A stretch of DNA of 6,169 bases, taken from positions 1 to 6,169 of the forward strand of contig JACMKY010000384.1 of assembly GCA_014379925.1 (NCBI GenBank), written 5' to 3'. The first letter of the stretch is position 1, and every line of letters starts with the position of its first letter. This document shows positions 1 to 6,112 of this stretch, in pieces. Below the pieces are notes generated by a model that was not told the DNA's origin, did not search any database, and saw only the letters and a program-made list of their open reading frames with translations. The position numbers and the translations under genes are program-made. Source of the stretch: Cytophagales bacterium (lineage in GTDB: Bacteria; Bacteroidota; Bacteroidia; Cytophagales; ES-bin-26).

Positions 1-50
1 AAGAAATCGCCCACGGACACGCCCACGGCGAAGGAGGACACGCTCATTAA
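1..50 (+). CDS. C-terminal end of a His-rich protein (partial)
   Basis: The frame starting at position 3 reads EIAHGHAHGEGGHAH and stops at TAA (48-50). Five His alternating with Gly, Ala and Glu is a typical metal-binding or solvent-exposed tail, as found at the ends of some metal transporters and respiratory membrane proteins, but 15 residues cannot identify the family. The frame is preferred because its stop falls exactly where repeat element A begins at 51, matching how the other elements sit at gene ends. The gene would converge on the deaminase gene. Alternatives are a plus-strand frame open from 1 to a TAG at 94-96, which runs through the repeat, and a minus-strand ATG at 47-45 running off the left edge. 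Which frame is real is uncertain. Confidence 0.42.
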   Translation, partial: EIAHGHAHGEGGHAH

Positions 51-191
51 AGTGGATAGTGGACAGTGGACAGTGGATAGTGAACAAGGTTCGTAGAATG
101 ATCATTCGTTTGAATCAAAAAAACACGACGCCTGTCTCCCCGTAAAATTAAACGAACGCCCTTCCATCAATTAAACTATCCACTATCCACT
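51..191. repeat. Element A: heptamer-armed inverted repeat between convergent genes
   Basis: The left arm is five tandem 7-bp units of AGTGGAY at 51-85, the last being AGTGAAC. The right arm is the same word inverted, two ATCCACT units at 178-191. AGTGGATAGTGGA (51-63) is perfectly complementary to 179-191. Nested inside are a perfect palindrome GAATGATCATTC (96-107) and a 7-bp inverted pair TTCGTTT (105-111) / AAACGAA (150-156). The left arm begins directly after a probable plus-strand stop codon, and the right arm contains the deaminase stop TAG (183-185). A run of seven A at 117-123 reads as T7 on the minus strand, about 60 nt past the deaminase stop, but no good GC stem precedes it. It could act as a two-way terminator; its origin is unknown. 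Confidence 0.8.
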
Positions 192-707
192 CTTGTACTG
201 CTGCACGGCTACCCCGAACTTTTCCAGGAACGCCAGTCCTTCGTCGGTGGCCAGGCCCTTGTAAGCCGCGTAGGAATGCAGGTAGATCACCTTGACGATT
301 TTCATGCTGTAGATGATGCGGGCGCAGGGCAGGCACGGCGACAGGGTAACGTACAGCGTCGAACCGTCGATCAGGGTACCGTTCTTGGCCGCGTACAGGA
401 TTGCGTTCTGTTCGGCGTGCAGCGCCAGGGAACAGCTGCCCTTGGAGTCGCGGGCGCAGCCGGTCAGCGGAAATTCTTCGTCGCAGTTGTGCGTGCCCGC
501 CGGGGGACCGTTGTACCCAATCGAAATGATGCGGGTATCCTTCACCAGCACCGCGCCCACCTGGGCCTTGATGCAGTGCGAACGCCGCGCCAGGTTAACG
601 GCCAGGTCCACGAAAATGTCGTCGAAATGGGGCCGGGTCCGTTTTCCGCCGGACAACGGAGCGTCGGCGGGCTTTGACGCGGGAGAAGTTGGGTCGGGTG
701 GGAACAT
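183..707 (-). CDS. dCMP deaminase-family zinc deaminase (ComEB type)
   Basis: Predicted cytosolic deoxycytidylate deaminase, converting dCMP to dUMP for thymidylate synthesis. Counting from the ATG at 707 (174 residues), the zinc site is visible as HAE (His97, catalytic Glu99) and SPCLPC (Cys125, Cys128). The stretch FDDIFVDLAVNLARRSHC, then GYNGPPAGTHNCDEE and CARDSKGSCSLALHAEQNAI, is the usual Bacteroidota version. The protein has a Pro/Ser/Lys-rich N-terminal extension of about 27 residues before the family core. The start is therefore open: GTG at 767 adds 20 more residues of low-complexity sequence, and TTG at 656 would give a family-like short start. I chose the only ATG; no Shine-Dalgarno sequence helps. 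The last codons, AGT GGA TAG, lie inside the arm of element A. The gap to the ravA stop is 106 bp, so co-transcription is possible. Family assignment is secure; substrate is inferred from family. Confidence 0.93.
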   Translation of the reverse strand: MFPPDPTSPASKPADAPLSGGKRTRPHFDDIFVDLAVNLARRSHCIKAQVGAVLVKDTRIISIGYNGPPAGTHNCDEEFPLTGCARDSKGSCSLALHAEQNAILYAAKNGTLIDGSTLYVTLSPCLPCARIIYSMKIVKVIYLHSYAAYKGLATDEGLAFLEKFGVAVQQYKSG

Positions 708-727
708 GGATGGCAGGTCGGGTATCA

Positions 728-747
728 CGCCGGGCCGGCACCCGGCG
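728..747 (-). other. GC-rich stem-loop upstream of the deaminase gene
   Basis: CGCCGGG (728-734) and CCCGGCG (741-747) form a perfect 7-bp GC stem around a 6-nt loop. It lies between the ravA stop (814) and the deaminase ATG (707). No T-run follows on the minus strand, so it is not a classic intrinsic terminator. It may be a transcript-stabilising or leader hairpin, or simply coding sequence if the GTG start at 767 is used. Confidence 0.3.
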
Positions 748-813
748 GGCACGGGCACGGAATTCACGAAAACGCAAAGCTAACCGGATGTTGGCAAATC
801 CGTTGGTTGTTCC

Positions 814-2361
814 TTACTTCTCCATCAGGCTTTCGTAGGAAAAGCGAATTTTCTCCACTTTCAGCGCCAGCGATTGCAGGGTTTTCAGGGCTTCGTTCAG
901 GTTGGCTTCCACCAGATCGGCCAGGTGCGGTTCGACGAACAAGTTGGTGCGGAGGTTGCGCAGTTCGGCGGGCGCATTTTCTTTGGCCATTTCCCCCTGT
1001 CCGGCCAAGTACCCTTCCAGTTTGCGGGCCCGTTCGGCGTAGTACTGGTAAACGACGGGATGGGGCTTCTTGTAAATAATTTCGATCTTCTCGGCCTTCA
1101 CCGTGCGCATGGGAAAGGTGTACGTCTTAGAGTTCCACGTAACCATCACCTCGTTGGGATTGCGGGATTTCCGGGCCTTTACTTTGTTGGTCAGGTTGCC
1201 CGTTGCATCGTAGAGGCTGACGGCAAGGTCTTCGTCGAGGAGGAGTTTATCGTACTCGGCGCGCTTGACGCGGTTGCCGTCGAAGTACTGGCTGATGTTG
1301 GATACCTCGTAATAATCGCGTTCGATGGGCATGAGCTGCTCGGCAACCACCACGTTCGGCAGGCGGGTTTCGCGGGTTACGTCTTCCTCGAAGTCGCGGA
1401 TTTCCTGCTTGAGCGCGGTGAGGTTGAGCGCGGTGGTGTAGCCGTGCTTGCGGATGGTCTCGGCCACCATTTCCCGGGCAATTTCCAGCTGTTCCGGCTT
1501 GTTCCACAGGCAATGCACCATCAGGAAGCAATCCATCAGGTCCACCTTGGTTCGGTCGTTCAAAAAGGCCGAGGCCCGCAGCAGTCGGACGACTTTCTTC
1601 CAGCGGCGGTCGTAGACCGCAAATTTTTCGGCTTCGTGCGTTTGATCATACTGGTCGAGCTGGTACTTCACCATCTGGATGACGTTGATGACTTCGGGTG
1701 GAACCGTTACTTCGTCCATGGCGCGTTCCCACGCCGCCAGTTCCGCCTCGTCGATCTTGCAGTCGTCGGCGATGTTGTCTTCGTAAACGTCTTCGGTGCT
1801 GACAATCATCCCCACGAAGTTGCCGGCATTTCGGATTTCGGTAATCAGGTAACGCACCAGGAAGCGATCCCACAGCGCATCCAGCCCTTCGTGCCCGCCG
1901 GGAAGTTCGTTCGAAGCGGCAATGATGCCTTTGATGTTTACCCGAATCTCCTGTTCGCCGTTGCGGTAGATCTTCTCGTTCAGCACCGTCAGCAGCGCGT
2001 TCTGGATGGAAGGCCCGGCCTTCCAGAGTTCGTCGAGGAACACCACGTTGGCACCCGGCAGGTATTTGTCGGTCAGTCGTTCGTACTTGTCCTCTTCTTT
2101 CAGCTTCCGGATGGATACCGGGCCAAACACCTCGTCGGGCGTGCTGAACTTATTCATCAGGTATTCGAACGACTTGCCGTGGCGGAAAGCGAATTTAAGC
2201 TTGCGGGCAATGAGGCTCTTGGCCACGCCCGGCGGGCCGAGCAGGAAAATACTTTCTCCCGCCAGGGCCGAAAGCAGCGAAAGCCGGATGGCTTCCTCTT
2301 TCTCGTACACTCCCCGGCCCATTTGCCCGAGAATACGGCGGACTTTCTCTTGAACGGCCAT
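814..2361 (-). CDS. ravA: RavA-type MoxR-family AAA+ ATPase
   Basis: A 515-residue MoxR AAA+ ATPase of the RavA subfamily, close to the roughly 500 residues of E. coli RavA. Visible motifs are Walker A GPPGVAKS (42-49), Walker B VVFLDE (106-111), sensor 1 Asn151 in AASNE, an arginine-finger candidate Arg166 in LWDRF, and sensor 2 in YDRRW (250-254). The remaining half would hold the helical and LARA-like regions. Known RavA forms hexamers and works with the VWA protein ViaA; in enterobacteria the pair is linked to stress and respiratory complexes. No VWA gene adjoins it here: the next gene downstream is the deaminase and the one upstream is a TPR protein. The start is ATG at 2361, giving MAVQEKVRRILGQ. 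A longer frame to 2421 only translates the AGTTGGC repeat. The leader contains element B, so expression may depend on it. Function in this organism is inferred. Confidence 0.93.
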   Translation of the reverse strand: MAVQEKVRRILGQMGRGVYEKEEAIRLSLLSALAGESIFLLGPPGVAKSLIARKLKFAFRHGKSFEYLMNKFSTPDEVFGPVSIRKLKEEDKYERLTDKYLPGANVVFLDELWKAGPSIQNALLTVLNEKIYRNGEQEIRVNIKGIIAASNELPGGHEGLDALWDRFLVRYLITEIRNAGNFVGMIVSTEDVYEDNIADDCKIDEAELAAWERAMDEVTVPPEVINVIQMVKYQLDQYDQTHEAEKFAVYDRRWKKVVRLLRASAFLNDRTKVDLMDCFLMVHCLWNKPEQLEIAREMVAETIRKHGYTTALNLTALKQEIRDFEEDVTRETRLPNVVVAEQLMPIERDYYEVSNISQYFDGNRVKRAEYDKLLLDEDLAVSLYDATGNLTNKVKARKSRNPNEVMVTWNSKTYTFPMRTVKAEKIEIIYKKPHPVVYQYYAERARKLEGYLAGQGEMAKENAPAELRNLRTNLFVEPHLADLVEANLNEALKTLQSLALKVEKIRFSYESLMEK

Positions 2362-2380
2362 AAACCAGTATTCAGTAGGG

Positions 2381-2498
2381 AGTTGGCAGTTGGCAGTTGG
2401 CAAAGAGAAAAAAATTGGCAAGGGTAAAAGAACAGTTACGAGGTCACGAATGCAGCTTACCTTTTTGTTTTTTTAATTGCCCACTGCCAATTGCCAAC
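2381..2498. repeat. Element B: AGTTGGC heptamer inverted repeat upstream of ravA
   Basis: The left arm has three perfect tandem AGTTGGC units (2381-2401). The right arm, read on the minus strand, is GGTTGGC, AATTGGC, AGTGGGC. The 22-bp arms 2382-2403 and 2477-2498 are complementary at 20 of 22 positions and enclose 73 bp. The unit fills most of the 187-bp gap between the TPR stop (2549) and the ravA ATG (2361), ending 20 bp from that start codon. The spacer carries A/T-rich runs but no recognised motif. Confidence 0.8.
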
Positions 2499-2505
2499 CA
2501 CCAAG

Positions 2506-2527
2506 AGCCCGGTTAGACGGACCGGCT
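2506..2527 (-). terminator. Possible stem-loop after the TPR gene
   Basis: AGCCCGGT (2506-2513) and ACCGGCT (2521-2527) pair as a 7-bp stem with one bulged base and a 7-nt loop, 21 nt past the TPR stop codon on the minus strand. No U-tract follows. It overlaps a tandem duplication of CCGGCTGG (2522-2537). It could be a 3-prime end hairpin but is not convincing as an intrinsic terminator. Confidence 0.28.
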
Positions 2528-2548
2528 GGCCGGCTGGTCGCGGAGCCA

Positions 2549-3124
2549 CTACCTTCCCATTGAATTCTTCTTGGCGGCGCTTTTGTGACGAAGCTCCACC
2601 TGCCGCAGGTAATGTCCCGCGTCTTCATCGCCCAACTGGATGGCTTTCTGGAGATCCGATTCCACCCGGTCGTACTCCTGGCTGAGCCGAATGCGCGCCA
2701 AGGCGCGCCAACGGAAAGATTCGGGATTTTTTTTGAAGTGCCACACCGCCTTGTCAAACTCCAGGAAGGCATTTTGGTACTCTTCTAACCGGTACAACGC
2801 TTTCCCCTTGTCGAGGTAGGCTTCCGCCAGGGTATCATCCAAGCTGGTGGCGCGGGTACAATCAAATACGCTGGAATAAAGGTTATCGAGTTTAAGGTTG
2901 CACTTGCCCCGGTAGGCGTAGGCCAGGGCGCAATTGGGTTTCTCCTTCAGCACGTGGTCGAAGTACCCGGCCGCTTCCGCGTACTTTTTCTGCCTTACCA
3001 GTCCGATTCCTTCCTGGTAGTGTTTGATGTCCTTCTCGGTCGGGGTTTCGTGGTCAGTGAGGAGGTACCGGATGATGACGTAGGGGATGAAGAGCAAAAA
3101 CAACAGGATGGTTTCCATGGGCAT
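2549..3124 (-). CDS. Membrane-anchored tetratricopeptide repeat protein
   Basis: A 191-residue protein with one N-terminal hydrophobic segment (about residues 4-22, ETILLFLLFIPYVIIRYLL) that looks like an uncleaved anchor. Four TPR-like repeats follow at about 32-64, 65-98, 99-133 and 134-168, with the usual small and aromatic pattern (for example AYAYRGKCNLKL and AEAYLDKGKALYRLEEY). The C-terminus is basic. TPR units are protein-binding scaffolds; the partner is unknown. Two ATGs are close together (3124 and 3118), and the leader GAAAAAAT is A-rich, as favoured in Bacteroidota, and fits either one. The gene directly precedes ravA on the same strand, 187 bp away with element B between. TPR and MoxR genes also neighbour each other in Bacteroidota Bat clusters, but no other Bat gene is present, so a functional link is only a guess. 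Confidence 0.88.
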   Translation of the reverse strand: MPMETILLFLLFIPYVIIRYLLTDHETPTEKDIKHYQEGIGLVRQKKYAEAAGYFDHVLKEKPNCALAYAYRGKCNLKLDNLYSSVFDCTRATSLDDTLAEAYLDKGKALYRLEEYQNAFLEFDKAVWHFKKNPESFRWRALARIRLSQEYDRVESDLQKAIQLGDEDAGHYLRQVELRHKSAAKKNSMGR

Positions 3125-3168
3125 ATTTTTTCAACGGAGGTGAACCGACCAAGGCACAAAAATCGCTC

Positions 3169-3200
3169 GAAATGTACTTCTCTACCCCGGCAATTCCCAA
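3169..3200 (-). promoter_or_regulatory. Weak candidate promoter for the TPR gene
   Basis: On the minus strand TTG (3200-3198) is followed after 21 nt by TACATTTC (3176-3169), one base from the Bacteroidota -7 consensus TAnnTTTG. It lies in the 80-bp gap upstream of the TPR start at 3124. The match is imperfect and such motifs occur by chance, so it is only a candidate. Confidence 0.22.
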
Positions 3201-3204
3201 CGGG

Positions 3205-3564
3205 TCATTGGCAACCTTCCAGACTCTGTTGCTGCGCTTTGGTCAGCTTGGCCGCAACGAGTTGGTACGAATCGTCGATCCACGCGCGCAATTCCCGTTC
3301 GCCCACCAGGCCGCCCACGCGCACGGTGTTCCAATGCACCTTGTTCATGTGGTAACCCGGTTGCACCCCCGGGTAGCTTTCCCGCAACTGAATGGCTTTC
3401 TCCGGCTCGCACTTCAGATTAACCCGGAATGGAAAACTGTCCAAGCTGGTGAGCGCGAATATTTTGCCCATCACTTTGAAAACCAACGTACTTTCGTCAA
3501 ACGGACGGTCTTCAGCCACGCCCGGTTTTGACAGGCAATACTCCCGGAACGCCTCAATGTTCAT
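3205..3564 (-). CDS. MmcQ/YjbR-family protein
   Basis: A 119-residue protein of the MmcQ/YjbR (DUF419) family, normally about 115-125 residues with a CyaY-like double-wing fold. Typical features are the opening MNIEAFREYCLSKPGV, the block PFDESTLVFKVMGKIFAL (21-38), the strand FPFRVNLKCEPEKAIQLRE, the signature GYHMNKVHWNTV (70-81) and a late WIDDSY (95-100). Members are often annotated as DNA-binding on structural grounds, and their cellular role is not settled. The start is ATG at 3564, which matches the family opening; a TTG four codons upstream is not needed. The leader lies in element C, whose left arm begins two bases from the ATG. The stop TGA (3207-3205) falls in GCCAATGACC. It sits in a same-strand series, 116 bp after the small membrane protein and 80 bp before the TPR gene. 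Confidence 0.92.
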   Translation of the reverse strand: MNIEAFREYCLSKPGVAEDRPFDESTLVFKVMGKIFALTSLDSFPFRVNLKCEPEKAIQLRESYPGVQPGYHMNKVHWNTVRVGGLVGERELRAWIDDSYQLVAAKLTKAQQQSLEGCQ

Positions 3565-3565
3565 T

Positions 3566-3684
3566 TTAATGATCAATTATCTACGGTCTATAATTGAAAA
3601 AGGCAGCCCGGTCACCAATAATTTTCTTTTACCGACTTCCCTTCCTCATTCAATTGCCAATCCGAATTGGTCATTGATCATCAA
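3566..3684. repeat. Element C: degenerate heptamer inverted repeat
   Basis: Outer arms TTAATGATCAAT (3566-3577) and ATTGATCATCAA (3673-3684) are complementary at 11 of 12 positions and enclose 95 bp. Both sides show a 7-bp rhythm: AATGATC, AATTATC, TACGGTC at 3568-3588, and ATTGGTC, ATTGATC at 3666-3679, with weaker units further in. An extra hairpin TCAATTAT (3573-3580) / ATAATTGA (3590-3597) has an 8-bp stem and a 9-nt loop. The unit fills the gap between the MmcQ/YjbR start codon and the stop codon of the small membrane protein, overlapping the latter (3681-3683). Confidence 0.68.
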
Positions 3685-3857
3685 AAAAACCGCTTGATGA
3701 TGATGAAGAGGATGCCGAGCAGAAAAATCACCATGGAAATCTTGTTGATGCCGTGCATCATCCGCAGGTTGAAGTTGCTCTTGCGGTTGGGGTCGTGCTT
3801 GCGGAAGAAGTAGCCAAACACGGGGCCAAGCTGGAAATACTCACGAAGTCTGCTCAT
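3681..3857 (-). CDS. Small single-pass membrane protein, DUF6728-like
   Basis: A 58-residue protein. It opens MSRLREYFQLGPVFGYFFRK, continues with HDPNRKSNFNLRMMHGINK, and ends in one hydrophobic segment (about 40-55, ISMVIFLLGILFIIIK) closed by RFF. The basic part before the helix suggests a cytoplasmic N-terminus. The pattern of YFF-K-DPN followed by MMHGINK matches small uncharacterised Bacteroidota proteins that I recall as DUF6728; the name is from memory. No function is known to me. The start is the only ATG that gives the conserved opening. The stop codon lies in the arm of element C. It sits 140 bp downstream of ispG on the same strand, and the gap holds the short ORF at 3906-3998 and a twofold GGTAACC repeat (3893-3909). 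Confidence 0.85.
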   Translation of the reverse strand: MSRLREYFQLGPVFGYFFRKHDPNRKSNFNLRMMHGINKISMVIFLLGILFIIIKRFF

Positions 3858-3905
3858 TGTCGGGGTTCAGTTCGGGTGGATGAAGGATTGGTAAGGTTAC
3901 CAGGG

Positions 3906-3998
3906 TTACCCGGATCGGGAGAGAACGAAAGTTGGTTCCTCCGCCGCCTTATCCGGTAAGTCTTTCCGTGCTACACGCTTGATTTCAAAGCTTTCCAT
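3906..3998 (-). CDS. Possible 30-residue ORF overlapping the ispG stop (TAATG)
   Basis: Its ATG (3998-3996) shares a base with the ispG stop TAA (4000-3998), forming TAATG, a junction that permits translation by terminating ribosomes. The 30-residue product, MESFEIKRVARKDLPDKAAE followed by EPTFVLSRSG, is charged, with no signal peptide or membrane helix. I recognise no family. A 30-codon frame can arise by chance, and its stop falls in the small repeat GGGTAACCC. It may be a coupled small protein, a decayed gene remnant, or noise. Confidence 0.28.
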   Translation of the reverse strand: MESFEIKRVARKDLPDKAAEEPTFVLSRSG

Positions 3999-6109
3999 TA
4001 AATCGTTTCCGGCTCGTTCCACGCGCCATCTTCCTTAATCAGTTCGATCAGTTCGTCCACGGCGCGGTCAGCGGGAACGGATTTCTTGACTACGTTCTGG
4101 CCCCGGTACAAGGCAATTTTGTTTTTTCCCACCCCCACGTAGCCGTAGTCGGCGTCGGCCATTTCGCCGGGACCGTTCACGATGCAGCCCATGATTCCGA
4201 TTTTCACGCCTTTCAGGTGATCGGTGCGCTTGCGGATGGTTGCCGTGGTTTCCTGCAAGTCGAAGAGGGTGCGGCCGCACGACGGGCAGGAGATGTATTC
4301 GGTCTTCGACATCCGCGTACGGGCCGCTTGCAGGATGCCGAACGCCGTACGGTTATAACCCGAAATACGCCCCAACAGTTTTTCTTTTTCTTCGGGATTC
4401 TTCGCGGAATCCGCCGCATCTATCCGTTCGGTACTCAAGAAAATCCCGTCCCCAAGGCCGTCGATGAGCAGGCCGCCGCAGTCGGTGGCCGCGTAAAGCT
4501 GAAACTGGTCGTCGGAAATGGCCGCGAACTTCCGCATAACCACCGCGGGGGCCCGGATGCCTTGGAGAATCAGCTCGAAAAACAGACGCCGCAGTTCGGG
4601 CATGGCGTGTTCGTTGTCCGTATCCACCACCAGCACCACCTTGGTTTCCGCCTTCAGCCGGTCCAGCAATCCGTTGTCGTCCAGATCCCGCAGGTGAATT
4701 TTCAGAAAATTCAGTTCAGGGTGTACTGGTCCGTGGTTTGCGTAGTCTGGTACGGAGAGCAAAGGATATTTATTCACCCGGTCAATCGATTTGAACCAAG
4801 CCTTAAAGTCCAGGATTTCGCGCGAGCCGTTGGCGACCATGAACGGGATGGGATGCGAACCGGAATAGACGTAATCCGCCCCCAGGTCGTTCAGTTTCCA
4901 CTTGTCGGGCAGGGGCAAGTAGAAGTGGCCGATGCTTCGGAGGTCTTCCATCCGCACGTCCGGAACCCGCGAAAAATCCGCAATCACGCGTGGCACGTTG
5001 CGGTCACCAAAATTGGCCACCTCGCGGGTCTGGCGCCGGAAATACCGGAAGGGATCAATCGGAGAAAGGGAGGGTCGGAAAACGGGAGCGGGGGGATTGG
5101 ATGCCGGAAACGGGGATTCGTACGCCATTTTCCGGTCCTCCCTTTCCGATTTCCGTTCTCCGACCTCGGGAATGAATCCGGCCAATGCCGCCCGGTGCGC
5201 GTAGCGGTCGATGAGGGCGCGGGCAACGGGGGCTTCCAACTCCGGCTCTTCGGTGAGCGACACGCGCACGGTATCGCCCAAACCATCTTCGAGCAGGGTG
5301 CCAATGCCCACTGCCGACTTGATGCGTCCGTCTTCGGCTTCGCCCGCTTCGGTCACGCCCAGGTGCAGGGGATACGGTTTAAGGCCTTCTTCGTCCAGTT
5401 TCTGCACCAGCAGGCGGTAGGCTTGTACCATGACCTGCGGGTTGCTGGCCTTCATCGAAATCACGCTCTGGTAGTAACCCAGGTCTTCGCAGATCCGCAG
5501 GAACTCGAGGGCGGATTCTACCATGCCCAGCGGGGTATCGCCGTAGCGGCTCAGGATGCGGTCGGAAAGCGAGCCGTGGTTGGTGCCGATGCGCATGGCC
5601 GTGCCGTATTCCCGGCAGATCTTCACCAGCGGCGTGAACTTCTGGCGGATGCGTTCCAGTTCGGCTTCGTAGGTGGCATCGCTGTAATCGATGGTCTCGA
5701 ATCGCTTGCGGTCGGCGTAGTTACCGGGATTGATCCGTACTTTCTCCACCAGTCGGGCGGCCAGTTCGGCGGCGTTGGGCGTGAAGTGGATGTCGGCGAT
5801 CAACGGCGTGGTGTAGCCCCGGAGGCGAAGTTCCCGGCGGATGTTTTCCAGGTTCTGCGCTTCCTTCACGCTCGGCGCCGTAATGCGGACGTATTCACAC
5901 CCGGCCTCGATCATCCGGATGGCCTGTGCCACCGATCCCGCCGTGTCCATCGTGTCCACCGTGGTCATGGACTGAACGCGGATGGGATGGTCGGAACCCA
6001 GCGGCACGTCGCCGATGGGCACCGAAATGGTTTTGCGGCGGCAGTACCGGGTAAGCGAATCGGCGTAGCGGGTGGCAACGGGAAGCGTTTCGGAAAGGAT
6101 GGCGCTCAT
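3998..6109 (-). CDS. ispG: IspG, 4-hydroxy-3-methylbut-2-enyl diphosphate synthase, long form
   Basis: IspG (GcpE) carries out the penultimate step of the MEP isoprenoid pathway, reducing MEcPP to HMBPP with a [4Fe-4S] cluster. The protein is 703 residues. The TIM barrel covers about 20-310 (RRKTISVPIGDVPLGSDHP, IRVQSMTT, RINPGNY, IGTNHGSL, HLGVTEAGEAEDG). An inserted middle domain covers about 350-590, as in plant, chlamydial and Bacteroidota enzymes. The C-terminal reductase domain binds the cluster with Cys608 and Cys611 (CPSC), Cys642 (GCIVNGPGE) and Glu649. All ligands are present, so it should be active. E. coli IspG, about 370 residues, lacks the insert. The linker at about 315-349 is unusual: it is encoded by repeat element D and reads as Arg/Glu-rich then Pro/Ser-rich sequence. 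The ATG at 6109 fits the family opening and sits 3 bp from an octamer array that forms its leader. The electron donor is not visible here. Confidence 0.97.
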   Translation of the reverse strand: MSAILSETLPVATRYADSLTRYCRRKTISVPIGDVPLGSDHPIRVQSMTTVDTMDTAGSVAQAIRMIEAGCEYVRITAPSVKEAQNLENIRRELRLRGYTTPLIADIHFTPNAAELAARLVEKVRINPGNYADRKRFETIDYSDATYEAELERIRQKFTPLVKICREYGTAMRIGTNHGSLSDRILSRYGDTPLGMVESALEFLRICEDLGYYQSVISMKASNPQVMVQAYRLLVQKLDEEGLKPYPLHLGVTEAGEAEDGRIKSAVGIGTLLEDGLGDTVRVSLTEEPELEAPVARALIDRYAHRAALAGFIPEVGERKSEREDRKMAYESPFPASNPPAPVFRPSLSPIDPFRYFRRQTREVANFGDRNVPRVIADFSRVPDVRMEDLRSIGHFYLPLPDKWKLNDLGADYVYSGSHPIPFMVANGSREILDFKAWFKSIDRVNKYPLLSVPDYANHGPVHPELNFLKIHLRDLDDNGLLDRLKAETKVVLVVDTDNEHAMPELRRLFFELILQGIRAPAVVMRKFAAISDDQFQLYAATDCGGLLIDGLGDGIFLSTERIDAADSAKNPEEKEKLLGRISGYNRTAFGILQAARTRMSKTEYISCPSCGRTLFDLQETTATIRKRTDHLKGVKIGIMGCIVNGPGEMADADYGYVGVGKNKIALYRGQNVVKKSVPADRAVDELIELIKEDGAWNEPETI
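5057..5164. repeat. Element D: heptamer inverted repeat inside the ispG linker
   Basis: Arms 5065-5085 and 5125-5145 are complementary at 18 of 21 positions around a 39-bp spacer. The pairing continues for 6 bp (AATCGG at 5057-5062 with CCGATT at 5146-5151) beyond a 2-nt bulge. Both arms have a 7-bp rhythm: TTCCGGT, CCTCCCT, TTCCGAT, TTCCGTT, CTCCGAC at 5130-5164, and AGGGAGG, GTCGGAA, AACGGGA at 5067-5087. The core pair spans 81 bp (27 codons), encoding ispG residues 322-349, and keeps the frame open. It joins the TIM barrel to the inserted domain, where length variation should be tolerated. Confidence 0.7.
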
Positions 6110-6112
6110 AAG

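Noticed and set aside
1..47. Minus-strand gene starting with ATG at 47 and running off the left edge
   Set aside because: The reading MSVSSFAVGVSVGDF has no recognisable feature, and the opposite strand gives a more protein-like His-rich tail with a stop at the repeat border.
112..140. Intrinsic terminator for the deaminase gene using the T7 run at 123-117
   Set aside because: The only stem before the run is about 3 bp, too weak to support the call.
2362..2421. Longer N-terminus for ravA
   Set aside because: The added residues (PTANCQLPT) only translate the AGTTGGC repeat; the family start MAVQEKVRRILG is at 2361.
874..2427. 517-codon plus-strand open frame opposite ravA
   Set aside because: It is antisense to a clear AAA+ ATPase with all motifs, and its translation has no recognisable domain. 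Long antisense frames are common opposite GC-rich codons.
3565..3576. TTG start four codons upstream of the MmcQ/YjbR ATG
   Set aside because: The ATG at 3564 gives the family opening MNIEAFREYCLSKPG, and the TTG lies in the repeat arm.
3893..3909. Operator-like GGTAACC pair (GGGTAACCC and TGGTAACCT, 9 bp apart)
   Set aside because: Two short copies at the end of a doubtful ORF are too little to call a binding site.
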